From contig NZ_LT721901.1 in assembly GCF_900157375.1 (NCBI RefSeq), positions 4,979,685 through 5,043,684 on the forward strand: 64,000 nt of DNA. The letters are read 5' to 3'. This stretch comes from Mycobacterium rhizamassiliense (GTDB taxonomy: Bacteria > Actinomycetota > Actinomycetes > Mycobacteriales > Mycobacteriaceae). The notes under the pieces were generated by a model, which saw only the letters and a list, made by a program, of their open reading frames with translations, searched no databases and had not been told where the DNA came from. This document shows, in pieces, positions 8,311 to 15,734 of this stretch. Position 1 is the stretch's first letter. Each line of letters starts with the position of its first letter. The translations under genes were made by a program, and so were the position numbers.

Positions 8311-9124
8311 GTTCGCTGAGCCGTTCTTCGGCGTCGGTCACGCCGTCGATGTCGGCGGCCGCCGAACGCAGAAACCATTGCAGCGCCTCGTCGTCGCGGC
8401 CCAGCGCCAGGAGGGTATCGGCGTAGGCGTAGAACAGCCGGGCCGCGGTCGAGCCGCTGCGGCTCGGGTCCAGCTGCGGGGTCGACAACACGACCAGCGC
8501 CTGCTCCAGCTGCCCCAGATCGGAGCGCGCGCCCGCGGCGACGATGCGCAACTCGTCGGCGTCGTCCTCGTTGAGGTCGGCCGCCTCGGGCCCACGCGCC
8601 AACTCGATCGCACGTTCCGGACGGCCGAGGCCGCGTTCGCAGTCGGCGATCAGCGCCAGCAGTGACGACTTGCTGCCCATCCGGCGGGCGGCACGCAATT
8701 CGGACAGCGCCTGCGCCCAATCCCCGCAGCGGTAAGCGGCGATGCCGACGGCTTCACGGACCGCGGCGATCCTGCTGGTTCTGGCGCGGGCCGCGCGGGC
8801 GTGGTTCAGCGCTTCCTGCGGGTCCTCGTCGAGCAGCTCGCCTGCGGCCACCAGGTGACGTGCCACGGCGTCGGCGGTGGCGCGGTCCAGCGTGCTCAGC
8901 TCGCGGCGGGCCTCCGGCGGTAAATCCTTGGCGTCCACCTCGGCCGGTATCGCGGGCCCTTGGGGCGCGCGATCGCCGTCGGTCTGCTGCGGCTGAGCCG
9001 AGCGCGTCCGCCCGGGTCCGGACCAACGGTCGTCCCGCTCGGTGCGGGGTCCGCGTCGCGGGGCACCCCCCGAGGATGTGTGCGGTCGCCGGTCGCCGCC
9101 GCGGCGCTTACTGTCGTCGACCAC
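8303..9124 (-). CDS. TPR-repeat protein (Rv1691-like)
   Basis: 273 residues from GTG 9124. The first about 70 residues are basic, Arg/Gly/Pro-rich and probably disordered. The rest is a string of helical repeats of TPR type (for example EALNHARAARARTSRIAAVR, AAYRCGDWAQALSELRAARR, ADTLLALGRDDEALQWFL), suggesting a protein-interaction scaffold. No catalytic motif, signal peptide or membrane helix is visible. It overlaps the HAD phosphatase gene by 8 bp and so is probably its operon partner. Function unknown. Confidence 0.82.
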   Translation of the reverse strand: MVDDSKRRGGDRRPHTSSGGAPRRGPRTERDDRWSGPGRTRSAQPQQTDGDRAPQGPAIPAEVDAKDLPPEARRELSTLDRATADAVARHLVAAGELLDEDPQEALNHARAARARTSRIAAVREAVGIAAYRCGDWAQALSELRAARRMGSKSSLLALIADCERGLGRPERAIELARGPEAADLNEDDADELRIVAAGARSDLGQLEQALVVLSTPQLDPSRSGSTAARLFYAYADTLLALGRDDEALQWFLRSAAADIDGVTDAEERLSELG

Positions 9125-9186
9125 TCGCGCCGCTCACCTCGTTTGCCTCCTGCACCCTGCAAAGGATACGGGCACGGCCGGGCGAG

Positions 9187-9561
9187 CTAGCCCTTCAGGC
9201 GGTTGGGCACCAGCGGCGCGATCATCGCCGGGCAGTACGTCGCGATCGCGACGATGGTGAAAATGCCCGCCGTCTTCTGGGACATGCCGTTCCCGGCCGC
9301 CATTTTGGAGACGACGGAGTCGAAATCGCCGCCCGGCGCGATGATCATCGGGCAGACCGATTCGCCCGCGGCCGTGGTGGATGCCGGCTGGGTATACGGA
9401 ACGCCGGCGCTGGTCAGAGCGTTGAGAAACGTGTTGCCGATCATGTCGGCGCGGATCGGGGCCGCCAGCGTCGCGGCCGCGGCGGCCAGGGCCGCGGTCA
9501 ACACGATGAGCCACAGGGTGGGTGTCTTGGGGGCGCAGATCACTGTGACAAGACTGGTCAA
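9187..9561 (-). CDS. DUF732-like secreted protein at the lprJ position
   Basis: 124 residues with an N-terminal hydrophobic stretch (about residues 15-35, ending ...ATLAAPIRAD), then an exported part of DUF732 character: ADMIGNTFLNALTSAGVPY, two Cys residues spaced as in that family (CPMIIAPGG and TYCPAMI), and a short C-terminus. It occupies the position of lprJ (Rv1690), but no lipobox Cys is present near the signal peptide, so it should be secreted or periplasmic rather than a lipoprotein. Role unknown. It is 62 bp upstream of the TPR gene on the same strand. Confidence 0.7.
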   Translation of the reverse strand: MTSLVTVICAPKTPTLWLIVLTAALAAAAATLAAPIRADMIGNTFLNALTSAGVPYTQPASTTAAGESVCPMIIAPGGDFDSVVSKMAAGNGMSQKTAGIFTIVAIATYCPAMIAPLVPNRLKG

Positions 9562-9927
9562 CGAGTGTCACATTCAGGACACGATGAGATTAAGGTTTGC
9601 AAACCACCGCGTTTTGCAGGCACTTCCCCGACGCTGCCGGGTGGATCATGTTCGGCCGCTTTGTGCAGTGGCGCCGACCGAACAGACTTTCGGAAAGCCA
9701 AGAGGCGCAGCGTGTTTGGTGCCATCTTACGTCCTGTCCCCCAATTAGGGGACAACGGATTTCCGCCGGGGATTCAGCCGTTCGTGGGATAGCGCGCCGC
9801 GCCGAAACGTCGAAAGATAAGTGGTGCAGCGGGGACCTCGTCAAACTTCCCTCGAGTCCCCCCTCCTCGAGCTTGGCTTCTCCTTCCGAGACGAGGTCCC
9901 CGCTTCTACACCTTCCCTAGCCCTTTT
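9562..9927. other. gap between tyrS and DUF732-like gene, no convincing gene
   Basis: 366 bp without a protein I would defend. An open plus-strand frame (9597-9920) has no family resemblance and crosses the long hairpin. The main structure is the 15-bp inverted repeat at 9828-9904 next to the tyrS stop. Confidence 0.5.
9828..9904. repeat. long inverted repeat downstream of tyrS
   Basis: Arms of 15 bp are perfectly complementary: agcggggacctcgtc (9828-9842) and gacgaggtccccgct (9890-9904). The 47-nt interior holds a second small hairpin made of two ctcgag boxes (9851-9856 and 9866-9871). It starts 24 bp past the tyrS stop (9928) on the minus strand, so it may end the tyrS transcript, although no U-tract follows. 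It could also be a dispersed hairpin element. Confidence 0.6.
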
Positions 9928-11190
9928 CTAGACCTTTTCGATGCCGGCGATGTTGCGCTTGCCGCGGCGCAGCACCAGCCACCGGCCATGCAGGAAATCC
10001 GAAGGCTGCGGGGCCCATTCGTCGCTGTCGACCCGAACGTTGTTGACCGACACGCCGCCCTCGCCGATCGTCCGCCGCGCGGCGCCCTTGCTGGCCGACA
10101 GGCCGCTGGCCACCAGCAGGTCGACGATGCCGTCGGGGTCGCCGGGCGTGAGCTGCGCGACCGACGTCTCGCGCAGCGCCGCGGACAGCGTCGACTCGTC
10201 CAGGCGATCCAGCTCGCCCTGGCCGAACAGCGCCCGGCTGGCGTGCTCGACGGCCTCGGTGGCCGCCTCGCCGTGCACCAGGGTGGTGAGCTCGGCGGCC
10301 AGCCGGCGCTGGGCGGCCCGCTGCTGCGGGCGCTCGGCCGTCTGCTGTTCGAGCTCGTCCAGCTCCTCGGCGGGCAGGAAGGTGAACCAGCGCAGGTAGC
10401 GGATCACGTCGGCGTCGGCGGTGTTGACGAAGTACTGGTACCAGGCATAGGGGCTGGTCAGCTGCGGATCGAGCCACACGCTGCCGCCGCCGGTGGATTT
10501 GCCGAATTTCGTGCCGTCGGCCGCGGTCACCAGCGGGACGGTCAGCGCATGCACCGCCGCGCCGAGCTTCTGGCGGACCAGGCGGACGCCGGCGATGATG
10601 TTGCCCCACTGATCCGAGCCGCCGATCTGCAGCGAGCAGCCGTGGCGTTGATGCAGTTCGACGTAGTCGTTGGCCTGCAAGAGCATGTAGCTGAACTCGG
10701 TGTAGGAGATCCCGTCGCCCTCCAGGCGCCGCCGCACGGTGTCGCGGTCGAGCATCACGTTGACCGAGAAGTGCTTGCCCACGTCGCGCAGGAACTCGAT
10801 CGTCGACATGGCCCGGGTCCACTCGAGGTTGTTCTCGACGATCGCGCCGGTCGGCGAGTCGTCGAAGTCGACGAAGCGCTCCAGTTGGCCGCGGATGCGG
10901 TCGGTCCACTCGGCGACGGTGTCGGCCTCGTTCATGGTGCGCTCGCCGATGTCGCGGGGGTCGCCGATCATGCCGGTGGCGCCGCCGGCCACCACGATCG
11001 GGCGATGACCGGCGCGCTGGAAGCGCCGCAGCGCCAGCAGCGGCACCAGGTGCCCGGCGTGCAGGCTCGGCGCGGTCGGGTCGAAACCGGCGTAGACCGT
11101 CATCGGCCCGCGCTGCGCCTCGGCGGCCAGCGCGTCGAGGTCGGTGGACTGCGCGATCAGCCCTCGCCAGGTCAGCTCGTCGAGGATCAT
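9928..11190 (-). CDS. tyrS: tyrosyl-tRNA synthetase
   Basis: Charges tRNA-Tyr; class I synthetase, cytosolic. 420 residues, standard for the bacterial TyrS. The HIGH-type motif is in DPTAPSLHAGHL (about residues 37-48) and the KMSKS-type loop is KFGKS (about 227-231). Tyr-binding elements QANDYVELH and GGSDQWGNI are present, and the C-terminal S4 RNA-binding domain (about 350-415) ends GKRNIAGIEKV. It starts with ATG 11190. No T-box-like leader was seen in the 105 bp upstream; that gap contains a hairpin after mpg. Confidence 0.97.
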   Translation of the reverse strand: MILDELTWRGLIAQSTDLDALAAEAQRGPMTVYAGFDPTAPSLHAGHLVPLLALRRFQRAGHRPIVVAGGATGMIGDPRDIGERTMNEADTVAEWTDRIRGQLERFVDFDDSPTGAIVENNLEWTRAMSTIEFLRDVGKHFSVNVMLDRDTVRRRLEGDGISYTEFSYMLLQANDYVELHQRHGCSLQIGGSDQWGNIIAGVRLVRQKLGAAVHALTVPLVTAADGTKFGKSTGGGSVWLDPQLTSPYAWYQYFVNTADADVIRYLRWFTFLPAEELDELEQQTAERPQQRAAQRRLAAELTTLVHGEAATEAVEHASRALFGQGELDRLDESTLSAALRETSVAQLTPGDPDGIVDLLVASGLSASKGAARRTIGEGGVSVNNVRVDSDEWAPQPSDFLHGRWLVLRRGKRNIAGIEKV

Positions 11191-11227
11191 GGCTACAGAG
11201 TCTCCCAGGTCAGTCGGTCGGAGCCCG

Positions 11228-11284
11228 CGAGCGTCGACTTGTTGCGCAGTTTCGGGCCTTGTCGGCCCAACAACTCGACGCTCG
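11228..11284. repeat. imperfect 17-bp inverted repeat between mpg and tyrS
   Basis: cgagcgtcgacttgttg (11228-11244) pairs with caacaactcgacgctcg (11268-11284) with one mismatch. The interior contains a smaller gggcc/ggccc stem. It lies 12 bp past the mpg stop on the minus strand and could terminate mpg or shape the tyrS leader. No U-tract. Confidence 0.5.
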
Positions 11285-11295
11285 GCGCGAGCGAG

Positions 11296-11925
11296 CTAGT
11301 CGCTGGTGCCGGGCGCGGGTGCCCGCGGACTTCGCCGATACACCGAGACTTCCGGCCGGCCCGCCAGCCACAACCGCCACGGCCGGTCGGCGGCCTTGCT
11401 GACGCCCACGCGGGGACCCGCCACCGCGCCTTCGGCGCCGTTCAGCGTCAGCCGCACCGGACTGCTGGCGTCGAACAAATCAATCCCGTTGTCGGACATG
11501 GTGATTCCCAGGGCGGAGCACAGGTTTCCCGGGCCGCGCGCCAGCGCTGCGGTGCGAACCGCCGCGCCGCGCCGGGCTTGGGCGACGTCGAAACCCTCGT
11601 CGACAGCGGCGGCCCGAAACAACACGGCCGCGGCGGTGCCGTCGGGACCGCATGACACGTTCGCGCAGACGTGGATGCCGTGGCTGCGGTAGGTGTACAG
11701 CCGACCGGGGGGTCCGAACATCACCGTGTTGCGGGCGCTGGGACCCCGATAGGAGTGGGCGGCCGCGTCCGGCCAGGGCCCGTCGGGCACACCGCCATAG
11801 GCCTCGACCTCGACGACGACCGCGCGCACGCCCCGCCCCGTGAGTGTGGCGCCGAGCAGACGATTCGCGGCCGCGACCGGATCGACCGACAGCTGGCCGG
11901 CGGCCGCGCCACGACCGATTCGCAC
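11296..11925 (-). CDS. mpg: 3-methyladenine DNA glycosylase
   Basis: AAG/MPG-family base-excision repair glycosylase, 209 residues from GTG 11925. Visible family signatures are VVVEVEAYGG with the catalytic Glu (about residue 39-48), DAAAHSYRGPSARNTVMFGPPGR with conserved Tyr and Arg, YTYRSHGIHVCANV, and the FRAAAV/ARGPGNLCSALGI segment. Homologue of Rv1688. Divergent from the ammonium channel gene with 67 bp between them. Confidence 0.92.
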   Translation of the reverse strand: MRIGRGAAAGQLSVDPVAAANRLLGATLTGRGVRAVVVEVEAYGGVPDGPWPDAAAHSYRGPSARNTVMFGPPGRLYTYRSHGIHVCANVSCGPDGTAAAVLFRAAAVDEGFDVAQARRGAAVRTAALARGPGNLCSALGITMSDNGIDLFDASSPVRLTLNGAEGAVAGPRVGVSKAADRPWRLWLAGRPEVSVYRRSPRAPAPGTSD

Positions 11926-11992
11926 CCAACGAACCTACCGACTGCACAAACATGGCAATATCCCGGTTGCCTCGTGGCGAAGGAGCCCAAAA

Positions 11993-13261
11993 ATGCATGC
12001 GATCGACCCTGCCGCCACCGCGTGGCTGCTGGCCAGCACCGCCCTGGTCCTGCTGATGACCCCCGGGCTGGCGATCTTTTACGGCGGCATGGTCCGCACC
12101 ACCGGGGTGCTCAACATGATGATGATGAGCTTCATCTCCATCCCCCTGGTGACGGTGGCGTGGCTGCTGGTCGGCTACACGCTCGCCTTCTCCGAGGACG
12201 GGGCGGGCGGATTCATCGGCAACCTCAAGCACATCGGGATGCTCGGCATCACACCCGACACCGCGCACGGCACGGTTCCCGAACTGCTGTACGCCACGTT
12301 CCAGTTGACCTTCGCGATCATCACGGCGGCCCTCGTCAGCGGCGCGATCGCCGACCGCGCCAAGTTCGCCGCCTGGATCGTGTTCGTCCCGGCGTGGGCG
12401 ATCGTCGTGTATGCCGTTGTCGCGCACTGGGTATGGGGTCCCGGCGGCTGGCTGGCCAAGCTCGGCGTCCTCGACTACGCGGGCGGCCTGGTGGTCGAAA
12501 TCGTCTCCGGCGCTTCCGCGCTGGCCCTGGCGCTGGTGCTCGGGCCCCGCATCGGCTTCAAGAAGGACGCGATGCGGCCGCACAACCTGCCGTTGCTGTT
12601 CGTCGGCGTCGGGCTGCTGTGGTTCGGCTGGTTCGGCTTCAACGCCGGTTCGGCGTTGGCGGCCAACGGAACCGCGGCGGCGATCTTCCTCAACACCCTC
12701 GTCGCCGGGTGCTTGGGCATGCTCGGCTGGCTCACCGTCGAACAGATCCGCGACGGCAGGCCCACCACGTTCGGCGCGGCCTCCGGCGTGGTCGCCGGCC
12801 TGGTCGCCATCACCCCGTCGTGCGGGACGGTCAACACGCTCGGCGCGGCGGCGGTCGGCCTCGCGGCGGGCGTCGTGTGCGCGTTCGCGGTGACCGCGAA
12901 AATGCGCCTCAACTATGACGATTCGCTCGACGTGGTCGGCGTGCACTTCGTCGGCGGCGTGGTCGGAGTATCGCTGATCGGGCTGTTCGCCACGGCGGTG
13001 ATGACGGCGGGCCCGCAGGGCCTGTTCTATGGCGGCGGCTTCGCCCAACTCGGCAAGCAGCTGCTCGCGATCGTGGTCGTCGCGGTGTACGCGTTCGCGG
13101 TGACGTTCGTCCTCGGGAAGGTGATCGAACGGGTGATGGGCTTCCGGCTCAGCCCCGAGGACGAGACCGCCGGGGCCGACCTCACCCAGCACGCGGAGAC
13201 CGCCTACGCCGAAGGCGTGCACGGACACCTGCCGCTGCGCCGTCCGGGTTCGCCGGGCTGA
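11993..13261 (+). CDS. amt: Amt-family ammonium channel with Glu in the twin-His site
   Basis: Integral-membrane ammonium transporter, 422 residues, about 11 membrane helices. The start is the ATG at 11993, eight bases after GAAGGAG, which is preferred over the frame's upstream ATGs. Family segments are present: MTPGLAIFYGGMVR, WFGWFGFNAGSALAANGTAA, and GVHFVGGVVG with pore His318. The first twin-His position, normally in a VVHI motif, is Glu169 (DYAGGLVVEIVSG), as in fungal Mep1/Mep3-type transporters. No glnK or glnD lies next to it, unlike the usual mycobacterial amt-glnB locus, so this may be a second paralogue. H37Rv has no amt at this position. Confidence 0.93.
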   Translation: MHAIDPAATAWLLASTALVLLMTPGLAIFYGGMVRTTGVLNMMMMSFISIPLVTVAWLLVGYTLAFSEDGAGGFIGNLKHIGMLGITPDTAHGTVPELLYATFQLTFAIITAALVSGAIADRAKFAAWIVFVPAWAIVVYAVVAHWVWGPGGWLAKLGVLDYAGGLVVEIVSGASALALALVLGPRIGFKKDAMRPHNLPLLFVGVGLLWFGWFGFNAGSALAANGTAAAIFLNTLVAGCLGMLGWLTVEQIRDGRPTTFGAASGVVAGLVAITPSCGTVNTLGAAAVGLAAGVVCAFAVTAKMRLNYDDSLDVVGVHFVGGVVGVSLIGLFATAVMTAGPQGLFYGGGFAQLGKQLLAIVVVAVYAFAVTFVLGKVIERVMGFRLSPEDETAGADLTQHAETAYAEGVHGHLPLRRPGSPG

Positions 13262-13280
13262 CACAACGTCGTCCTGATTT

Positions 13281-13303
13281 GCGCTAGCGCCTCGCGCTAG
13301 CGC
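13281..13303 (+). terminator. perfect hairpin after amt
   Basis: Two copies of GCGCTAGCGC (13281-13290 and 13294-13303) pair across a 3-nt loop, 19 bp past the amt stop. Each copy is also self-palindromic, so a dimeric regulator site is an alternative. No T-run follows. Confidence 0.5.
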
Positions 13304-13321
13304 GTGCGCCCGCAGGCCCTC

Positions 13322-13358
13322 TTGACAACTCCGCCGTAGCGGCGAATTATTCATCACA
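13322..13358 (+). promoter_or_regulatory. putative promoter giving a leaderless ABC-transporter transcript
   Basis: A perfect TTGACA (13322-13327) is followed after 18 bp by attatt (13346-13351), a poor -10-like match. A start about 7 bp further falls on the ATG at 13358. There is no Shine-Dalgarno sequence before that ATG, which fits a leaderless mRNA. The surrounding ttcatcg-aa-cgatgaa dyad (13366-13381) could be an operator for the downstream TetR regulator. Inference from sequence only. Confidence 0.4.
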
Positions 13359-14119
13359 TGATGATTTCATCGAACGATGAATTACCGCGGGGCGGTCCGG
13401 AGCCTGCCGTCGACATCAACCACTTGCGGGTGATCCGCGGGAAACGCGCTGCGCTGCAGGACTTTTCGGTGCAGATCGGGCGCGGCAGCATCACCGGCCT
13501 GCTCGGCCCCTCCGGCTGCGGGAAGACCACGCTGATCAGGTGCATCGTCGGTACCCAGGTCGTGACGTCCGGCACGGTCACGGTGCTTGGCAGGCCGGCC
13601 GGCTCCCCCGAGCTGCGCCGCCGCGTCGGATACCTGCCGCAGGACCCCACCATCTACAACGACCTGCGGATCGTCGACAACGTGCGCTACTTCGCCACGC
13701 TGTACGGCTTCGACAGCCACGCCGCCGATGATGCGATCGACCGGGTCGGGCTGACCGATCATCGAACCGCGTTGTGCGCCAACCTCTCCGGTGGCCAGCG
13801 CACCAGGGTTTCGCTGGCCTGTGCCCTGGTCTGCCAGCCCGATCTGCTGGTGCTCGACGAGCCGACGGTGGGCCTGGACCCCGTGCTGCGCGCGGACCTG
13901 TGGGAACAGTTCAGCGAGCTCGCCCGGGCCGGAACCACGTTGCTGGTCTCCAGCCACGTGATGGACGAGGCCGACCACTGCGGGGACCTGTTGTTGATGC
14001 GCGAGGGCCGCCTCGTCGCCCACACCACGCCGACCCACCTACGAGAGGACACGGGATGCACGTCACTGGAGGACGCGTTTCTGTCCATCATCAAGCGCAG
14101 CATGCGCCAAGCCGGCTAG
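13358..14119 (+). CDS. ABC transporter ATP-binding protein (Rv1687c-like)
   Basis: 253 residues; energises the membrane protein encoded next to it. Walker A is GPSGCGKTT (about residues 50-58), the Q-loop is in GYLPQDPT, the signature is NLSGGQRTRVSLA, Walker B is LLVLDEPTVGLD and the H-loop lies in LLVSSHVMDEADHC. This is the DrrA/NodI-like drug or lipid exporter subgroup. Substrate unknown. The permease gene overlaps its 3' end by 64 bp, and a TetR regulator follows, as in the H37Rv order Rv1687c-Rv1686c-Rv1685c. Confidence 0.92.
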   Translation: MMISSNDELPRGGPEPAVDINHLRVIRGKRAALQDFSVQIGRGSITGLLGPSGCGKTTLIRCIVGTQVVTSGTVTVLGRPAGSPELRRRVGYLPQDPTIYNDLRIVDNVRYFATLYGFDSHAADDAIDRVGLTDHRTALCANLSGGQRTRVSLACALVCQPDLLVLDEPTVGLDPVLRADLWEQFSELARAGTTLLVSSHVMDEADHCGDLLLMREGRLVAHTTPTHLREDTGCTSLEDAFLSIIKRSMRQAG

Positions 14120-14871
14120 GGATCAAGGGCTACACCGCCACCACGACGCGGATTCTGCGTCAGCTGGCCGCCGATCACCGCAGCGTCGCGATGATCGTCG
14201 CCGTGCCGGTCCTGGTTATCACGTTGATGTACTTCATGTTTCACAATGCCCCGCACTTCCCGGGCACACCGTCGCCGTTCAACAACGCCTGCCTGATCCT
14301 GCTCGGCCTCTTCCCGCTGTTCGTGATGTTCATCATCACGGCGATCACCATGCAGCGCGAACGGGCGTCCGGGACGTTGGAGCGGATTCTGACCACTCCC
14401 CTGCGCCGGCTCGATCTACTGATCGCCTACGGCACCGCCTTTTCGATCGCCGCGGCCCTGCAGGCGACGGTGGCCTGCACCGTGGCGTTCTGGTTCCTCG
14501 GCTTCGATACCAAGGGCAGCTGGGTGTGGGTGTTCGTGATCGCGGTCGTCAACGCGGTGCTCGGGGTCGGCCTGGGCCTGCTGTGTAGTGCGTTCGCGCG
14601 CACCGAGTTTCAGGCGGTGCAGTTCATCCCGCTGGTGATGGTGCCGCAGCTGCTGCTGGCCGGCATCATCGTCCCGCGCGCGGCGATGCCAGAATGGCTG
14701 CAATGGATCAGCAACGTGATGCCGGCGAGCTACGCGCTGGAAGCACTGCAGCAGGTGAATTCGCACACCGAATTGACCGGAGTCGCGGTGCGCGACATCG
14801 CCGTCGTGGCGGGTTCGGCGTTCGCCGCGCTGTGCCTGGCCGCGGCGACACTGCGGCGCCGAACGGGGTAG
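14056..14871 (+). CDS. ABC-2 type permease (Rv1686c-like)
   Basis: 271 residues with six predicted membrane helices (first about 45-65, then four in the middle, last near the C-terminus) and the ABC-2 pattern RERASGTLERILTTPLRRLDLL after helix 2. The start chosen is ATG 14056, with AGAGGA six bases upstream; this start overlaps the ATPase gene by 64 bp. A shorter start inside the conserved part is less likely because the first membrane helix follows closely. It forms an exporter with the upstream ATPase; substrate unknown. Confidence 0.85.
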   Translation: MHVTGGRVSVHHQAQHAPSRLGIKGYTATTTRILRQLAADHRSVAMIVAVPVLVITLMYFMFHNAPHFPGTPSPFNNACLILLGLFPLFVMFIITAITMQRERASGTLERILTTPLRRLDLLIAYGTAFSIAAALQATVACTVAFWFLGFDTKGSWVWVFVIAVVNAVLGVGLGLLCSAFARTEFQAVQFIPLVMVPQLLLAGIIVPRAAMPEWLQWISNVMPASYALEALQQVNSHTELTGVAVRDIAVVAGSAFAALCLAAATLRRRTG

Positions 14872-14914
14872 TGGCGATCGCAAGGGGCGCAGCGGGTCGA
14901 CACGGACGGCCCAG

Positions 14915-15541
14915 GTGACGGCCGCCAACACCGGGCGCAGGCGGCGGCCCGGACGGCCGGCCGGGAACTCCGACACCCGGGACCGCATCCTGGCCAGTGC
15001 GCGAGAGCTGTTCGCGCGCAACGGAATCGACCGCACCTCGATTCGTGCCGTAGCCGCGGGGGCGGGAGTCGACGCCGCTCTGGTGCATCACTACTTCGGC
15101 ACCAAGCAACAGCTGTTCGCCGCCGCGATCCGTCTCCCGATCGACCCGATGACCGTGTTGGTGCCGATGCGGGAGACCCCCGTTGAGGAGCTCGGGCTGC
15201 GGCTGCCGTCGGTGCTGTTGCCGATCTGGGACTCCGAATTGGGCGCGGGGCTGATCGCGACCCTCCGAGGATTGATATCCGGGGCGGACCTCAACCTGGC
15301 GCGTTCCTTCCTGCAGGAGATCGTCGTCGAGGAGGTGGGTTCCCGCGTCGACAATCCCCCGGGAACCGGCAAGATTCGCGCCCTATTCGTCGCATCGCAA
15401 TTGATGGGCGTGGTGATGGCCCGCTACATCGTGCAGGTCGAGCCATTGGCCTCGCTACCGGCCGAGCAGGTCGCCCAGACCATCGCGCCGAATCTGCAGC
15501 GCTACCTCACCGGGGAGCTGCCGGACGGCCTCGCTCCGTGA
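14915..15541 (+). CDS. TetR-family regulator (Rv1685c-like)
   Basis: 208 residues from GTG 14915. The N-terminal basic tail and helix-turn-helix are typical: TRDRILASARELFARNGIDR, then IRAVAAGAGVDAALVHHYFGTKQQLF (about residues 20-70). The C-terminal ligand domain has no recognisable ligand signature. It lies 43 bp after the permease gene, so it probably represses the ABC operon it belongs to. Its 3' end overlaps the convergent Trm112-like gene by 35 bp. Confidence 0.92.
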   Translation: MTAANTGRRRRPGRPAGNSDTRDRILASARELFARNGIDRTSIRAVAAGAGVDAALVHHYFGTKQQLFAAAIRLPIDPMTVLVPMRETPVEELGLRLPSVLLPIWDSELGAGLIATLRGLISGADLNLARSFLQEIVVEEVGSRVDNPPGTGKIRALFVASQLMGVVMARYIVQVEPLASLPAEQVAQTIAPNLQRYLTGELPDGLAP

Positions 15542-15734
15542 GCCGGGCGTGCTCGTCGTCGTCGACGTCGCGGGCCTCGTCAACGAGCAGTACCGGGATG
15601 CCGTCCTCGATGCGATAGGCGCGGCGCAGCCTCGGGTTGTAGAGCAGCTCGGCCCCGCCTTCTTGGGACACCAGGAGCAGCGGACCGCGGTCGGCCGGGC
15701 AGACCAGGATCTGCAGCAGGGCCTCGTCAATCAT
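15507..15734 (-). CDS. Trm112/UPF0434-family small protein (Rv1684-like)
   Basis: 75 residues. The family pattern is visible: LLQILVCPADRGPLLL at the N-terminus, YNPRLRRAYRIEDGIPVLLVDEA in the middle. Only one Cys is left of the zinc-binding set found in some relatives. Trm112-type proteins act as partners for methyltransferases, but no such enzyme is adjacent here, so the role is unknown. Its start overlaps the 3' end of the large hydrolase/ligase-like gene upstream (8 bp). Confidence 0.82.
   Translation of the reverse strand: MIDEALLQILVCPADRGPLLLVSQEGGAELLYNPRLRRAYRIEDGIPVLLVDEARDVDDDEHARLTERGRPAAPR

Noticed and set aside
9597..9920. 107-codon plus-strand frame between tyrS and the DUF732-like gene
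   Set aside because: No family, no ribosome-binding site, and it runs through a perfect inverted repeat.
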